Shown in pieces: positions 1 through 10,779 of a stretch of 64,000 nt of DNA. The position numbers were made by a program, and so were the translations under genes. The notes beneath the pieces are model-generated. The model had not been told where the DNA came from, did no database searches, and worked only from the letters and a program-made list of their open reading frames with translations. Location: positions 27,202,001 to 27,266,000 of the forward strand of contig NC_089043.1 in NCBI RefSeq assembly GCF_034140825.1, given 5' to 3'. Within the stretch, counting starts at the first letter, position 1; the number at the start of each line of letters is the position of its first letter. Source of the DNA: Oryza sativa Japonica Group. Lineage: Eukaryota > Streptophyta > Magnoliopsida > Poales > Poaceae.

Positions 1-2
1 GC

Positions 3-440
3 GCGGTGCACGTCAAGCCGCTGCAGGACCAGGCGGACACCATCTGCCGCCGCACCAACCCCATGGGCACCACCGGCTACATGGACCCCGTCTTCTTCGT
101 CACCGGCGAGCTCACCGCCGAGTCCGACGTCTACGCCTTCGGCGTCGTCGTCCTCCAGGTGCTCACCGGACTGCTCGACCTCAACATCGCCGACCAGGTG
201 CGCGAGGCCCTCAAGATGGACGCCGTCCACTCCGTGCTGGACGCCTCCGCCGGGAGCTGGCCGGAGGTGCAGGCCGAGAAGCTGCTCCGCCTGGCGCTGC
301 GCTGCTGCAGCCTGGAGAGGAAGCGGCGACCGGCAATCACGTGCGACGCTGAGTGGAGGTCGCTTGACATTATGCTCCGCATGGCAAATTCACCATCTAA
401 ATCTCGGAAATGGACTTCTATTTCTATTCATGCAACCTAG
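3..440 (+). CDS. U-box/receptor-like protein kinase, 3' end (partial)
   Basis: The gene starts before the window; frame 3 is open from the first bases to the TAG at 438-440. The visible piece is the C-terminal lobe of a Ser/Thr kinase domain. It has an activation-segment end of the type GTTGYMDP, then SDVYAFGVVVLQVLTG (subdomain IX), then a leucine-rich helix with LRLALRCCSLERKRRP ending in the conserved Arg of subdomain XI. The phrase with DASAGSWP before the last helix is typical of plant U-box kinases (PUB33/PUB50 kind), in which a cytoplasmic kinase precedes a C-terminal U-box; if so, the U-box would be expected after the kinase. Here the protein ends about 40 residues after the kinase with a Ser/Lys-rich tail and no U-box. 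It is therefore either a kinase-only relative or a shortened gene. The DNA is strongly GC-rich, like other grass gene starts. Kinase identity is sure; the subfamily is an inference. Confidence 0.75.
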   Translation, partial: AVHVKPLQDQADTICRRTNPMGTTGYMDPVFFVTGELTAESDVYAFGVVVLQVLTGLLDLNIADQVREALKMDAVHSVLDASAGSWPEVQAEKLLRLALRCCSLERKRRPAITCDAEWRSLDIMLRMANSPSKSRKWTSISIHAT

Positions 441-1257
441 CCGTCGATAGTAATTACTACTCCTACAGTATAGGCGTATTTTTTTCTTTTTCTTTTTCTT
501 TTTTCTTTTAAGAAAAACTAGGAGTAGCTAGCTACTTTTCAGTATGCATGTTGCCTGTGCATGTACATAAGGATAGGGGGTCTACGGTAGTCAACAGTCA
601 AAGTGTCAAATAACCTGTTTTGTACTACTGTCAATGTAATTATTTTAGCATTATAATGGTTGCTCCAATTTTTCATCTTCAAGATTGCCATATGTATCAA
701 TGTATGCATCAATATGCTCCTATTTACCTGTCACTGTTGACCAGTGCTTTTATTTTCCAACTTTGATTTATTTTATTTAAAAAAAAGATCATTATGCTTT
801 GAAGGATGGAAATTGTACTACCATACTTAGCATGCAACAAAATATCATAACTTAAATATTTATAAGGTTTTAGAACACATATTTTGATTTAAAACTATTA
901 CATATTACTCTTTTAATAAATATTTTTTTAATAGCTAGTAGTAACATTGACGGAGCCATCGTTTCGCTTATTCACAGAATAAGAGGAACGACATATTTGC
1001 AAATGAAAAGTAATTTGTGAATAAAACTTTTATATATGTGTTCTTAGCGATCTAAAAGTAAAGGCTGAAAAATAATATTTGATGAAAAAACCTCAAAATC
1101 AGCTCCAAATTTAAGGTTAAAAATTCAAATTTTAACTGATAAACATAAGCATAAACGAAAAGATGAGGCCCTAAGTGAAAACATTTAAAAATGTCAATAT
1201 AATTTTAACGCACTCGTACAACTAATTAGCTTTGACCGAAACTTGAAAGTTTAAATT

Positions 1258-2013
1258 TAGGCCATGTTTGATTTAGCTTAGGATTATAATGATTTAAATT
1301 ATTTGGAGTAATCTAAAACAAACCAGATAGATTATTATAAAATATAAGCTATATTGGTATAATATGATAATCTCCTCTAAAGGTGTTTTTTTTATAGATT
1401 ATTGGGTGACAAAAGACCCATTACCCCTAAAAACTTTACGTAAATTACCCACCACTGCGAGAACCAAACAGATCGAGATACCTCTTTCCCTGTCCGAGCG
1501 CACATTCCCTTCCTTCCCTAGTCCAGCGCGCATTCCCTTCCTTTCCCGATTATGGAGATGGCTCTTTCCCTAGCCGAGTGTGCATTCCCTTTCTTCTCCG
1601 ATCATGCACACATTCGTGTCCTCCCTCCCTAGCTGCGCGCAAATCCAGCTCCTTCGGGATAGTATTATTGATGCTTTATTTGCTAAGAGATAATATTTCG
1701 TGTTCAGCCTATTATACAAATAAAAATATTCATGAATGTTTTATTTATTAATATATTTTTTAGCTACTTCATATTATATACTTGTTATATACAGTTACAC
1801 AAGATATCCAAAATAGATGAGAGTATTATAGACATTAGCCTCCATGCATCCAATAATCTATAGAAATAAAAACAGCTCACATCTTATTATAATCTACTCC
1901 CTCCGTCCAAAAAATAGCTAGGGTTTGCCTTTTTTTTTTGGACGAAGGGAGTAGCTTATAGTAATCTAGCTCAAAAAACTAAATTATAATAATTTTAAAC
2001 TGAAACAAACCTA
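1258..2013. mobile_element. Possible degenerate MITE-like element with long imperfect inverted ends
   Basis: The left part (about 1258-1420) and the right part (about 1838-2013) resemble each other in inverted orientation, for example the motif around ATAGATTATTGG at 1395-1406 and its complement near 1852. The outer ends both carry a TTTGATTT/TTTGTTTC-like stretch. The element is decayed, its limits are approximate and the family is not recognised. The middle holds a moderately GC-rich stretch with repeated CATTCCCTTCCTT-like units (1500-1620). Confidence 0.35.
1897..1951. mobile_element. Very short Stowaway MITE (55 bp)
   Basis: The element begins CTCCCTCCGTCC and ends GGACGAAGGGAG. These are the classic Stowaway (Tc1/mariner) inverted ends, and it is flanked by TA at 1895-1896 and 1952-1953. 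Only a short core remains, so it is an internally deleted copy. It sits inside the right arm of the older inverted-repeat element around it. Confidence 0.8.
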
Positions 2014-2287
2014 GCTTTTTAAAAAAACAAAGATATATACAATATTTTTAAAAGAAAATGTGGTTCCTACTGAGAAATTATTATAATTTCAATTCAATTG
2101 AGAGAAGGGAGAATTGACCAAGAAGCCCTTGCGGTTCATTTGGGGTTGGTTGGTTCTAGGGTACTGTTCTGTACCCATCCCATCTGCAAACCGAATTTCC
2201 GATCGATCCTCCCTTCCCTTCCCTTCCCTTCCCTTCCTCCTGCGCCGCCGCCGCCGCCTCTCATCTTCGGTTCCAATCCAATCCAAG

Positions 2288-2437
2288 GTATATTCATTCA
2301 TTCCTCTCCCGAAATCCCCCCCTCCTCCCTCCCTCCCTCCTCAACAACACATCCGGATTTGGATTGGTTTCTTCTCGATTTCTTCCTTTGACAGATTGCG
2401 TGTATATTGCTAACAGTGGCAATTTCTTCGGGTTCAG
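2288..2437 (+). other. Probable 5' UTR intron of the C2H2 gene
   Basis: A GT donor after ATCCAAG (2281-2287) and a pyrimidine-rich acceptor ending TTCAG at 2437 place the start codon three bases into the next exon. Leader introns directly before the ATG are common in grass housekeeping genes. The splice is inferred, not proven. Confidence 0.5.
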
Positions 2438-2439
2438 CA

Positions 2440-5244
2440 ATGCCCAACGTTAGGTCCTCCCCTGTCGCAGATCTTCCTGGATGGCCATTGTTTTCGCCTC
2501 CTAAGCTTCAGTTGCAAAAGTGTACCAAGTGTCCCAGGGAATTTTGCTCCTCAATCAACTACAGGCGCCATACCCGTGTTCACCGCCGAACTCTCCAAAT
2601 TGAAAAGGTTCCTCTTTTATCTCTTCCCTTTTTTGTTTTGGCTAAGATTACATTTATCGGGGGATTCGGATAGAAAAGGTGTTCATACAAAATGATTATA
2701 TGTACATGGACTTGTCAGTACAACTAAATACTATATTAAACTTCGTTTCTAGTATTTAAGCTATTCCCTGTTACCATTCAGTCATTCATTGCAAGCAGTG
2801 ACATTTGTCGATGTTCTGTAGGATTTCCTGAAGAACAGAGACAATATTGCTGCATTCTGGGACAAAGTAAGTTATTCTTGAATGAAATGCCCATCATAAC
2901 ATCACCATCTTCCTCTATTAAGTTCAATCGCAATATTATTTATTAAATTGAGTAATGTTTTCACTGATTGAAGCTTTGTTGACTATTAAATGCTTCCGTA
3001 CTTTTCACGTGAAGAATACTCTACCGCCAGCATGCATTTTTCACTGTCTAGTTTCTGTTTTTGTTATCTTGACACCATGAAGTGCATGTGCATCTATACT
3101 AGTCCATATGCATGCATGTTGAGTAACAACTCCTTATATAGATGACATAATAATTAATCATGCGCTGGACTTTAACTGTTTCTCATAGCATTGAATTTAT
3201 TTGTCACGCTCTTCAGCTTACGTTGGATCAGGCCAAAACAATTTTGTCCTTGGCAGATGTGGATATAGAGGTAACTCCAGAAAATATGTGCAATAATGTC
3301 TCTGGATCAGTGTGTTGATCATAAACAGTGATCTAAAGTTGGAATGTGAATACATTTTCAGGGTGTCACTGGTCCTTCCATTTTAGCAGCACTGTCCACA
3401 TGGATGTGTAAGCCGGGGTATGCTTCATTACCGCTGCCATATGCCAGAGCTGGCAATCAACTTCTGGTAAGGTTTTTGACCTAAATTATCCTGCTCTACC
3501 ATATAAACCTATTATTAGTCTCATATCTAAGCTTCATTTTACCCGCTATAGGACCTAATTGAAACAACAGCTTCAAGGTTACCTGTATCATCGAATGAAC
3601 TATTTAGCATGCTTGACGAAGCAAGTGAGAATACGTTTCTCTCTACTAACCCAACCGCCTGTATACAAAAGTTTATATTTAACGGGGAGGCTGACAAAGT
3701 TGCACCTGAGTTGAAAAATGCTGTTGCATGCACTAGTTATATGCTTGAACAAACACTGGTAAGATTTCACTACAATTTGCAAAATATGATATGCATTTAC
3801 ATTCAGTTTTTATAGTGGCTGTACATAAAACATCAGGTCGAAGCATGGTCTGCTGATAAGGCTGCTGAAGCATTAAGATGCCAGAAGTTGCTCGTGGAGG
3901 AAGAGGAAGCTGCTCAGAAAAGGTTAGTGCTTAATACCATGGATGATTGCAATTTCTAAAAGCTGGAAAGCACTATTTACCAGCTTATTGTTTGTATCAA
4001 TGCAAAATCATTTAATTCAACATCATCATCTGTATCTTGAAGGCAAGCTGAACTGATAGAAAGGAAACGGATGAAGAAACTGAGGCAGAAAGAACAGAGA
4101 TTGAAAGACTTGAAGGATGAGGATGTCACAGACCGTTTTCCTGGATCTGTGGATGGGACAACAGATTCTTCTGGAATACTAAGTCTGAAGGAAGCCACTT
4201 CGGATCCTGGCCTTTATGAGCAAGAAGATACACAGTTGCCAACGCCAGTGGCTTCGGAAGATAATAGTAGTTTTGCTGACCTACCTGTAGAACATGACAT
4301 TCATGATCCAGGCCATGAAGTGAATCCAAGTGTTACTTTGAATCAACAAGTCTTTTCAAGACATCGTGTAGGAAGAACAGAAAACTTTGCCCAAAATAGC
4401 TTTGCCTCTGGTGGTTCTGCAATTGGTTCAAAGCATCCAGCTTCAGTAAGGCATTCACATTACAGGGGTGCAAATGCCGGTGCAGTGTCAAATAGAAACA
4501 AAACATGGACATGGAAAGTGCGAACTGAGATTGAAGAGCACAGCCCAAAAGATGAGTTGAATATAGATGATGGGCAAGAGATTGTTCTGAACAAGAAGTC
4601 TCGTGTATTAATAGGATCCATAAGTGTTGCCATTGAAGACGGCAGCGAATGCTTGGAGGATAACCAATATTCCAAGGAATACCCGACTCCTGCTTCTCAA
4701 TTGAATATTGGCAACCATCCTGTAACGAAGGTGATGCAGCCATTTAACCATGGAGAAGAGGGAAACGGATACAATGCTCATAATGATGTTGAAGTTAGTA
4801 TTACTCCAACAGCACAGGATCATTCTTCATCCGGCGTTATGACAGATGGAAACAATTGTTCAAGCTGCTGCAATGCAGGGTTGGCAGAGGGTGGAGGCTT
4901 ACGAGGCGCCATCTTTTCCAGTAAAGAAGCAGCTGCCTTCCTTTCTCAAAGTAATTATCTTTCTGGTTCTTGCACTCTTTCAATTGCTGGTGGTTGTTGC
5001 GCATTTTTATATTTGTTAATTGCTAGTGGCTGTTCCACTTCTTTTTCCAATTGGTGCTGATGGTCACCCTTTCTTTTTTTCCATTACTACTGTTTATCCA
5101 CTCGCATACCGTATAAAAGGTTGATCAAACTTATAAGTACATCTCCTTGTTTAGCTGGAATCATGGTCATGTACTGTTTTTGTAGGATGGAAGGAAGCAA
5201 TAAACGCAGATCATGTGAAGCTTGTCCTGTGCCCTGAAGGCTGA
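2440..5244 (+). CDS. Single C2H2 zinc-finger plant protein, NST1-like stress-response family
   Basis: Coding exons: 2440-2607, 2822-2866, 3217-3270, 3362-3466, 3552-3758, 3837-3922, 4043-4950 and 5186-5244, giving 543 residues with all GT-AG junctions in phase. A C2H2 finger lies at residues 28-48 (C-x2-C-x12-H-x3-H). It is followed by a helical domain, a charged coiled-coil segment rich in Arg/Lys/Glu (about residues 195-235) and a long low-complexity acidic/polar region. The last exon encodes a conserved end, QRWKEAINADHVKLVL. That end and the finger match a plant family I know only as zinc-finger or stress-response NST1-like proteins of unknown role; nuclear or RNA-related work is a guess. 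The first ATG follows a likely leader intron (donor after 2287, acceptor at 2437). Splicing at 4950 removes an unspliced extension that would otherwise add a hydrophobic tail. Confidence 0.8.
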
Positions 5245-5843
5245 AGCAAGTAACGTGGGATCCTGTTGAGCCGGCGAAGTAGCAAGGGTTGAGTCTGCAT
5301 CATCAACCAATCGGAGTTACTAGAACTAGTGAAGTTGGCAGAGGGGGGTTCCTGGCGTGTGGGCACTACTCCGTAGGAAATGAAGTGATGGCTTTTTGTT
5401 AGACGAGCAGGGAATTAAGCTGCATTTTAATTTGGTTTGGAGTAGATGACAGCCGGGGTTCATGAACATTGAATTTATTTGTTTATATATACAGTTATAG
5501 TTATATGATATGACAGCCGGTGCGTGCGTTAACATTGGATTCGTTGCAAACATGGACAAGATTAGTGAATGTTGTGCTGGTTTTGGTTTTGGTTTTGGGT
5601 TGCATGTATGTAATTGTAATATACTCCATCATATCATATCAGGAGTAAATGGGGTATTTACTGCTCCCTCCGTTTCTTATGTTTTTATTGTAAGGCGTAT
5701 TTTGTTTCGTTTGATCGACGATGACTGAAGAATAGCAATTCAAGAGCAATGTTTTTTTTTTCATTTTTGGTTCTGGTTCGTCAATTGATGATGGATGGAT
5801 GCTCTCCTTGTGGAGAATTTAGAGAATTTACCATCAAATTCTT

Positions 5844-5966
5844 CGTATGCCACTTTTTTAGCATCAAATTCTCATATCTTGACTTTTTTTACCATAAAAT
5901 TTGTTCGTATGCCACTTTTTTAGCATCAAATTCGCATATCTTGACTTTTTTACCCTAAAATTTGTG
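5844..5966. repeat. Tandem duplication, 62-bp unit, two copies
   Basis: The unit starting CGTATGCCACTTTTTTAGC occurs at 5844 and again at 5906, with only a few differences, including a shorter T-run. It is AT-rich and non-coding. Confidence 0.8.
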
Positions 5967-5971
5967 TCTGG

Positions 5972-6070
5972 ACTATTTTCTCATCCAATCCGTATGTCCT
6001 CTGTAATAAAATCTCGCGTGCCATAACTATTTTCTCATCCAATCCGCACGTCCTCTATAATAAAATCAAT
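5972..6070. repeat. Second tandem duplication, 54-bp unit, two copies
   Basis: The unit ACTATTTTCTCATCCAATCC recurs at 5972 and 6026, each followed by a TCCTCT-TAATAAAATC stretch. It lies just upstream of the dehydrogenase leader. Confidence 0.8.
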
Positions 6071-6208
6071 AGTCTGGCTGCTGATGGTGATGATGCTGAC
6101 TTGTGACGAGTAGTCCACTGACTAGGGTAGACAGTACTAGGACGAGGCAACAGCGACTGCGTTGTCCCACCCACACATCTTGCGGTTGCGCGGCGGAGAG
6201 AGAGATTG

Positions 6209-9200
6209 ATGATGTCTTCTTGGTTGTTCCGGCGGAGTGGGCCCTCGGGCTTCTCGTGGGCCTCCACCGCCGACCAAGTCACCGCCGGGCTCTCCGCCGC
6301 CGGCCTCACCGCCATCGTCACCGGCGCCTCCAGCGGCATCGGCGCCGAGACGGCTCGCGTCCTCGCCATCCGCGGGGCACACGTCGTCATGGCCGTCCGC
6401 AACCTCGCCGCCGCGCAGCCCGTGCGCGACGCCATCCTCGCCGACGCCCCTGCCGCCTCCCTCGACCTCATGGAGCTCGACCTCGCCTCCATGGACTCCG
6501 TCCGCGCCTTCGCCTCCGACTTCGCCGCCAAGGGCCTCCCCCTCAATATCCTCATGTACTAGTACTCCTCTTTCAATGCCAAGTACAAATTCCCTCATTT
6601 TTCAGTTAGGACCAGCAGTATCCTACCTACCTGCACTGCATTCACTACTCACTGCTGCTTTCACTAAATTCAGCTACTAGTACTATACTACCTCAGTTGC
6701 ACCTTGTTTTTTTGGACAATGCAACATCATACTCTACACATTCAATCCTGCATCTCTACCCCACGCTAAGACATACTCCAATTCCAGGAGTGGGTGGAAG
6801 CCATTTTCATGGAATTATGATTCAGCTCTCAGAGGGACTACAACTTCCTTTTTGCTTTCTCAAGTAGGAGTAGTACTAGTTGCATGCTGGATACATATGA
6901 CTAGCCTACTGCTATATTACTTCTACTACGGCCGCATGGACCTATTTTTACTGTAAACAACACTTTCTTCTATCATGTTAGCTACGATTTCCATGTTTTT
7001 ATTGTAAACAATCTTACTAGCTGAAGGTCACAACAAGCTCTTCCTATGCTTTTCTTTACTCTTTTCTAGCGCAAAAATCAGGGAGGGCATGTTAAATGTA
7101 TGGTTTCTTGTTTTAACCATGAAATGGTATAACTCCAGGAACAATGGCATGACTTGTGCATGTGTTTGTGTTTTATTACATTTGGTGCTCAAAATTTTTC
7201 TGCAGCCACTGGATATCTTCATTTATATCTTGCTGCCGTTAATTATACTACTATGATAGTACAGCTCCTTCCTATGAATACCCTAAAAATCACATTTAGT
7301 ACTACCGACAAGTGTCTGTGTTTCATGCTTGTTTGGTTGCGTAGTTATTAGAATGCTTCTTTTATAGCTCATCACACTTCCTGATTGGTTGGTGGTTTTG
7401 TTTGCAGCAACAATGCAGGGGTGATGGCAACTCCTTTCTCTCTCTCAAAGGATGGTATCGAGTTGCAATTTGCCACTAACCATGTTGGTATGAACTTCAT
7501 GCACCGGTTACACTGATTTAAAAGCTTCTCATTAACTACTACGTAGTGTTGCAAATGTTTTTCCAGCCATATTCTTTAAGAAGTAAGGAAGACTTTGCAT
7601 CCTTCTAATTAGTCAAATTTATTTCAACAGTCCATAGCAATTTTCTACTTCACCTGTTCCTCAATGTTCTAATTCATTATGATAGTTACGGATACCAATG
7701 AGTTAAAATGTGTCCCTTTTTCTCTCAAACATGCTGGAGAGAGCTGTGTATCATTGCGTTAAAATGTGTATCTCCTGTCATAATTTTCAGGTCATTTTCT
7801 TTTGACTCATCTTCTCTTGGAGACAATGAAAAAGACCTCTCGTGAATCAAATGTGGAAGGAAGAATCGTTAATGTTTCATCAGAGGGGCACAGGTTTGCA
7901 TATCGGGAAGGCATCCGCTTTGCCAAGATAAATGACGAGTCGGAGTATGCAACTTTTATGCACTTTGTTTTTCTTTTCCTTGTTAACTTCCTTCAAAGGA
8001 ATTGTACTGTACTAATATATGGTTCAATCTTGTGTTGTACAGGTACAACTCCATTGGAGCATATGGGCAGTCAAAGCTTGCAAACATTTTGCATGCGAAT
8101 GAACTTGCTAGGAGATTTAAGGTGCGCATTGCTCTTCTCTTAGATCATGTCGCCAGTTATAGATATATTTTTTTTGGTGCAACGCTGTATTTGGAGTTAT
8201 TTCAATTGAGATATGTTTATTAGCGTGTAATCCAACAGGAGCGTTGTTCCACAAGCACCAGCAATGAATTCTATCTCTAGTAATTTGCTGCTAAACTCTA
8301 AAAATTGCACCAGCTAGCTGTCTGTTGCACTGTTTAGTAAGAAATCTACACCCATGATAGATAAACACATCGTGTCAGGTATTGGCCAACTGAACGTTGT
8401 CTTTATTTCAGGTGTTGTCCATTTTGAATTGAGTAAATTTCATAAAACTACAACTATTTCGTTAAAACTATCACATCGCTGCAATTTTAGTTAGGCATTT
8501 GACAAAGCTACAAACTATAGCAAATGATTTCAACCATAAACTGTAACTTTAACCCACTATATGACTGACATGTGGGCCCGACCTGTAGCTGTATGATTTT
8601 TTAATGTTCACCTGACAGGTGGGCCCATACTCGTCAGGCAAATAAAGGTGCAGTTTTACGCCAAAGCCATCAACTGTTGACTGTTGTTGCAGTTTCCTGA
8701 AATGTCTAACTAAAGTTGCAGTAAACCGATATTTTGATAAAATAGTTGTACTTTTCTGAAATAAATTTTAAATTTGTACATGTCCCATAGTTTTGTTTTG
8801 TATTGACTATCATCATTGGTTTAACAGGATGAGGGTGTCAACATAACTGCAAATTCTCTTCATCCTGGATCTATCATCACGAACCTTCTTCGTCACCACA
8901 GTATCCTAGATGGTAAAATATACTTGAATTGAACTCTAGGAGATATTTAGTATTCCTGCTTTTGTAAGCTAAAGGGATCTTTCACTCATGAACTCAAAAT
9001 AATTGAACTGAAACATGTAACAAAACAAAATCTCTTGAAAATTCATGCCACCTATGGACTTACCACACCATAAAGAAAATAGCAGCAAGGACCAAGGATA
9101 GCAACCAAAAGGAAGAAAATAACCACATACTGTGAAACGAAATACTAGTGCTTTTACTTGACTGCAGTGGTGGGTTAAAACTAGATTTTTCATGGTTAAA

Positions 9201-9995
9201 AGAGCTTGTTTTCTGTTGTAATAACTGATCTCATGAATATTATATTTGTTATATGCAGTTCTCCATCGGACACTTGGTAAATTGGTGCTTAAAAATGCTC
9301 AGCAGGTATGGTTGTGCACCTTTTTTAATATTCTGGGCCTTCTCTCCATTCTACGCTTTATATGTGGTTATGCCAATGGTTAGCAAATCTTTCATAGAAA
9401 TCAGTTGTATGCAACTGGTTGTTTTAATGGATACACTATTTGTTGGAGATGCTAGTTTTGGCCCTTACAGAAAAGCTATTACACAAAAACTCTTTACATG
9501 ACAATGGGTGGAACAATGAATCAGCTATTACAGACATCTAGCCGTGCTAAAGAAAAAGCAAAATGCAAGATAACTGAGCATTTCAAAATGTTCTCTAGCT
9601 GGTATGGTAGTAGTACACCAGTTTTTGTTTGGATTTTGTGAGATATAGGAAATGGCAGATTAATCCTGAGGTTAAGAGTAGAGAGCATTGCATGATGGCC
9701 AGATTGTGCTTATCATTATCTGCAATTTAGTTGACGATCTAGATAGGGCGGGCTAGAGGGGGGAGCTGGGTGGTGCATCAAATTCATGGTGAATGTAATA
9801 TGTTGGTGATGGTGAGTTTGTGGTGTAAATGAACAGGGGGCGGCCACCACTTGTTATGTTGCATTGCACCCACAGGTGAAGGGTGTGTCCGGGAAGTACT
9901 TCAGTGACAGCAATGTGAACGAGGCGAGTGAGAAAGGCAATGACATGGAGCTGGCCAAGAGGCTGTGGGAGTACAGCATCGAGCTCATCACCTGA
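6209..9995 (+). CDS. Short-chain dehydrogenase/reductase, TIC32-like
   Basis: Coding exons: 6209-6555, 7408-7487, 7791-7944, 8043-8121, 8828-8912, 9259-9305 and 9837-9995, giving 316 residues. The cofactor motif TGASSGIG lies in exon 1, NNAG at the exon 1/2 junction, the catalytic Ser in NVSSEGHR in exon 3 and the YGQSK active-site motif (Tyr-x3-Lys) in exon 4. The whole protein closely follows plant TIC32 and its relatives. TIC32 is an NADP(H)-dependent SDR of the chloroplast inner envelope proposed to report stromal redox state to protein import; many relatives are simply uncharacterised SDRs, so the import role is inferred. Two adjacent ATGs (6209 and 6212) are possible starts. Exon 1 is GC-rich while later exons are not, the usual grass gradient. 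Intron 4 contains a MULE-like MITE. Confidence 0.9.
8429..8770. mobile_element. MITE with ~80-bp inverted ends in SDR intron 4
   Basis: The left end, from about GAGTAAATTTCATAAAACTA (8431), is matched in inverted form at the right end (up to about 8770), including the shared block ACAACTATTT and TTTAGTTAG(A/G)CATTT. The long inverted ends and the internal GACATGTGGGCCC/ACAGGTGGGCCC pair fit a small Mutator-type MITE. No clean target duplication is seen, so the ends are approximate. Confidence 0.6.
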
Positions 9996-10779
9996 CCTGA
10001 CCTGACCTGATTCATGAACTGAATGAGAGATACTATGTAATGTTGAAGTTTGAGAGAGTGCCTGTAAAGTAAATTGTGGTAACTTAACTATGGCAGCTAC
10101 CATCTGGTGTGCGTGCGTACGTACATCAAACCAACATGATACTAGTAGTGAGTAATAAGCATATGCGAATCTTCCTCCTCCTCCGTAGTACCCATTGCCT
10201 TGCTTGTTTTTGTTCCGGTTCCCGCTGCTGAATCTGAGTGGAGATGCAAATGCAAGATACTCCTACTTTGGGTTGGGACCAATTAACCAGGGGCCACATG
10301 GCAGTGGAGACGATCGGACGGCTATGGAGTGGCGGGGTGGGTGCGTACGTGGAGAAAAGCACGCCTTCCGTCCAAGAGCAGATGGGGATGTGGACATCAC
10401 AACAGGAGACGTGTCTAGTGTGTTACTTTTCATTCAGTTAAGGTCATTTTCGCGCTCTGCTTTTTGTTTTTGTTCAGTCGGAAAGAATCCCAACAGAAAC
10501 AGCCATCTCTATATCCTGCAATAAAAGGGAGAAAAAAAAGAAATCGAAATAACAGGAGAGAGAGGAGGAGAAGAAGGGAGAGGCTACTCTACTTTTGCTT
10601 GCTTATCCACACCACACGTCCTCCTCTCGTCTCATCGTCTTCCCCCCCAATCTCCTCCTCCAGGCTCCAGGGGCCAAGCAAGATCCTTCCTATGCAACAC
10701 GAGAGGGGAGCAGCTCCCCCAGAGCTGAGTGAGTGAGTGAGAGAGAGAGATCCTCTTGTGCTCTGACCAGGCGGAGGCC
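9996..10779. other. Intergenic and promoter/leader of the PHT4 gene
   Basis: The 3' region of the SDR gene runs to about 10100. The stretch before 10780 is a purine-rich leader with a GAGT/GA simple repeat at about 10727-10750. No gene is seen. Confidence 0.55.

Larger units (their letters stand above)
441..2286. other. Intergenic, AT-rich, with MITE remnants
   Basis: No gene is seen. The first 800 bases are plain AT-rich DNA with the 3' region of the kinase gene. A degenerate inverted-repeat element lies at about 1258-2013 and a tiny Stowaway element at 1897-1951 (both listed separately). From about 2100 the sequence becomes pyrimidine-rich and GC-rich, which I read as the promoter and leader of the next gene; a short tandem run of CCCTT units lies at 2212-2236. 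Confidence 0.6.
5245..6208. other. Intergenic between the C2H2 and SDR genes
   Basis: The 3' region of the C2H2 gene occupies the first few hundred bases. Two local tandem duplications follow (5844-5966 and 5972-6070, listed separately). The last 100 bases are the short leader of the dehydrogenase gene. No gene is seen. Confidence 0.6.

Noticed and set aside
6055-6609. Arg-rich and Ala-rich frames over SDR exon 1
   Set aside because: Other-frame shadows of the GC-rich exon that encodes the TGASSGIG motif.
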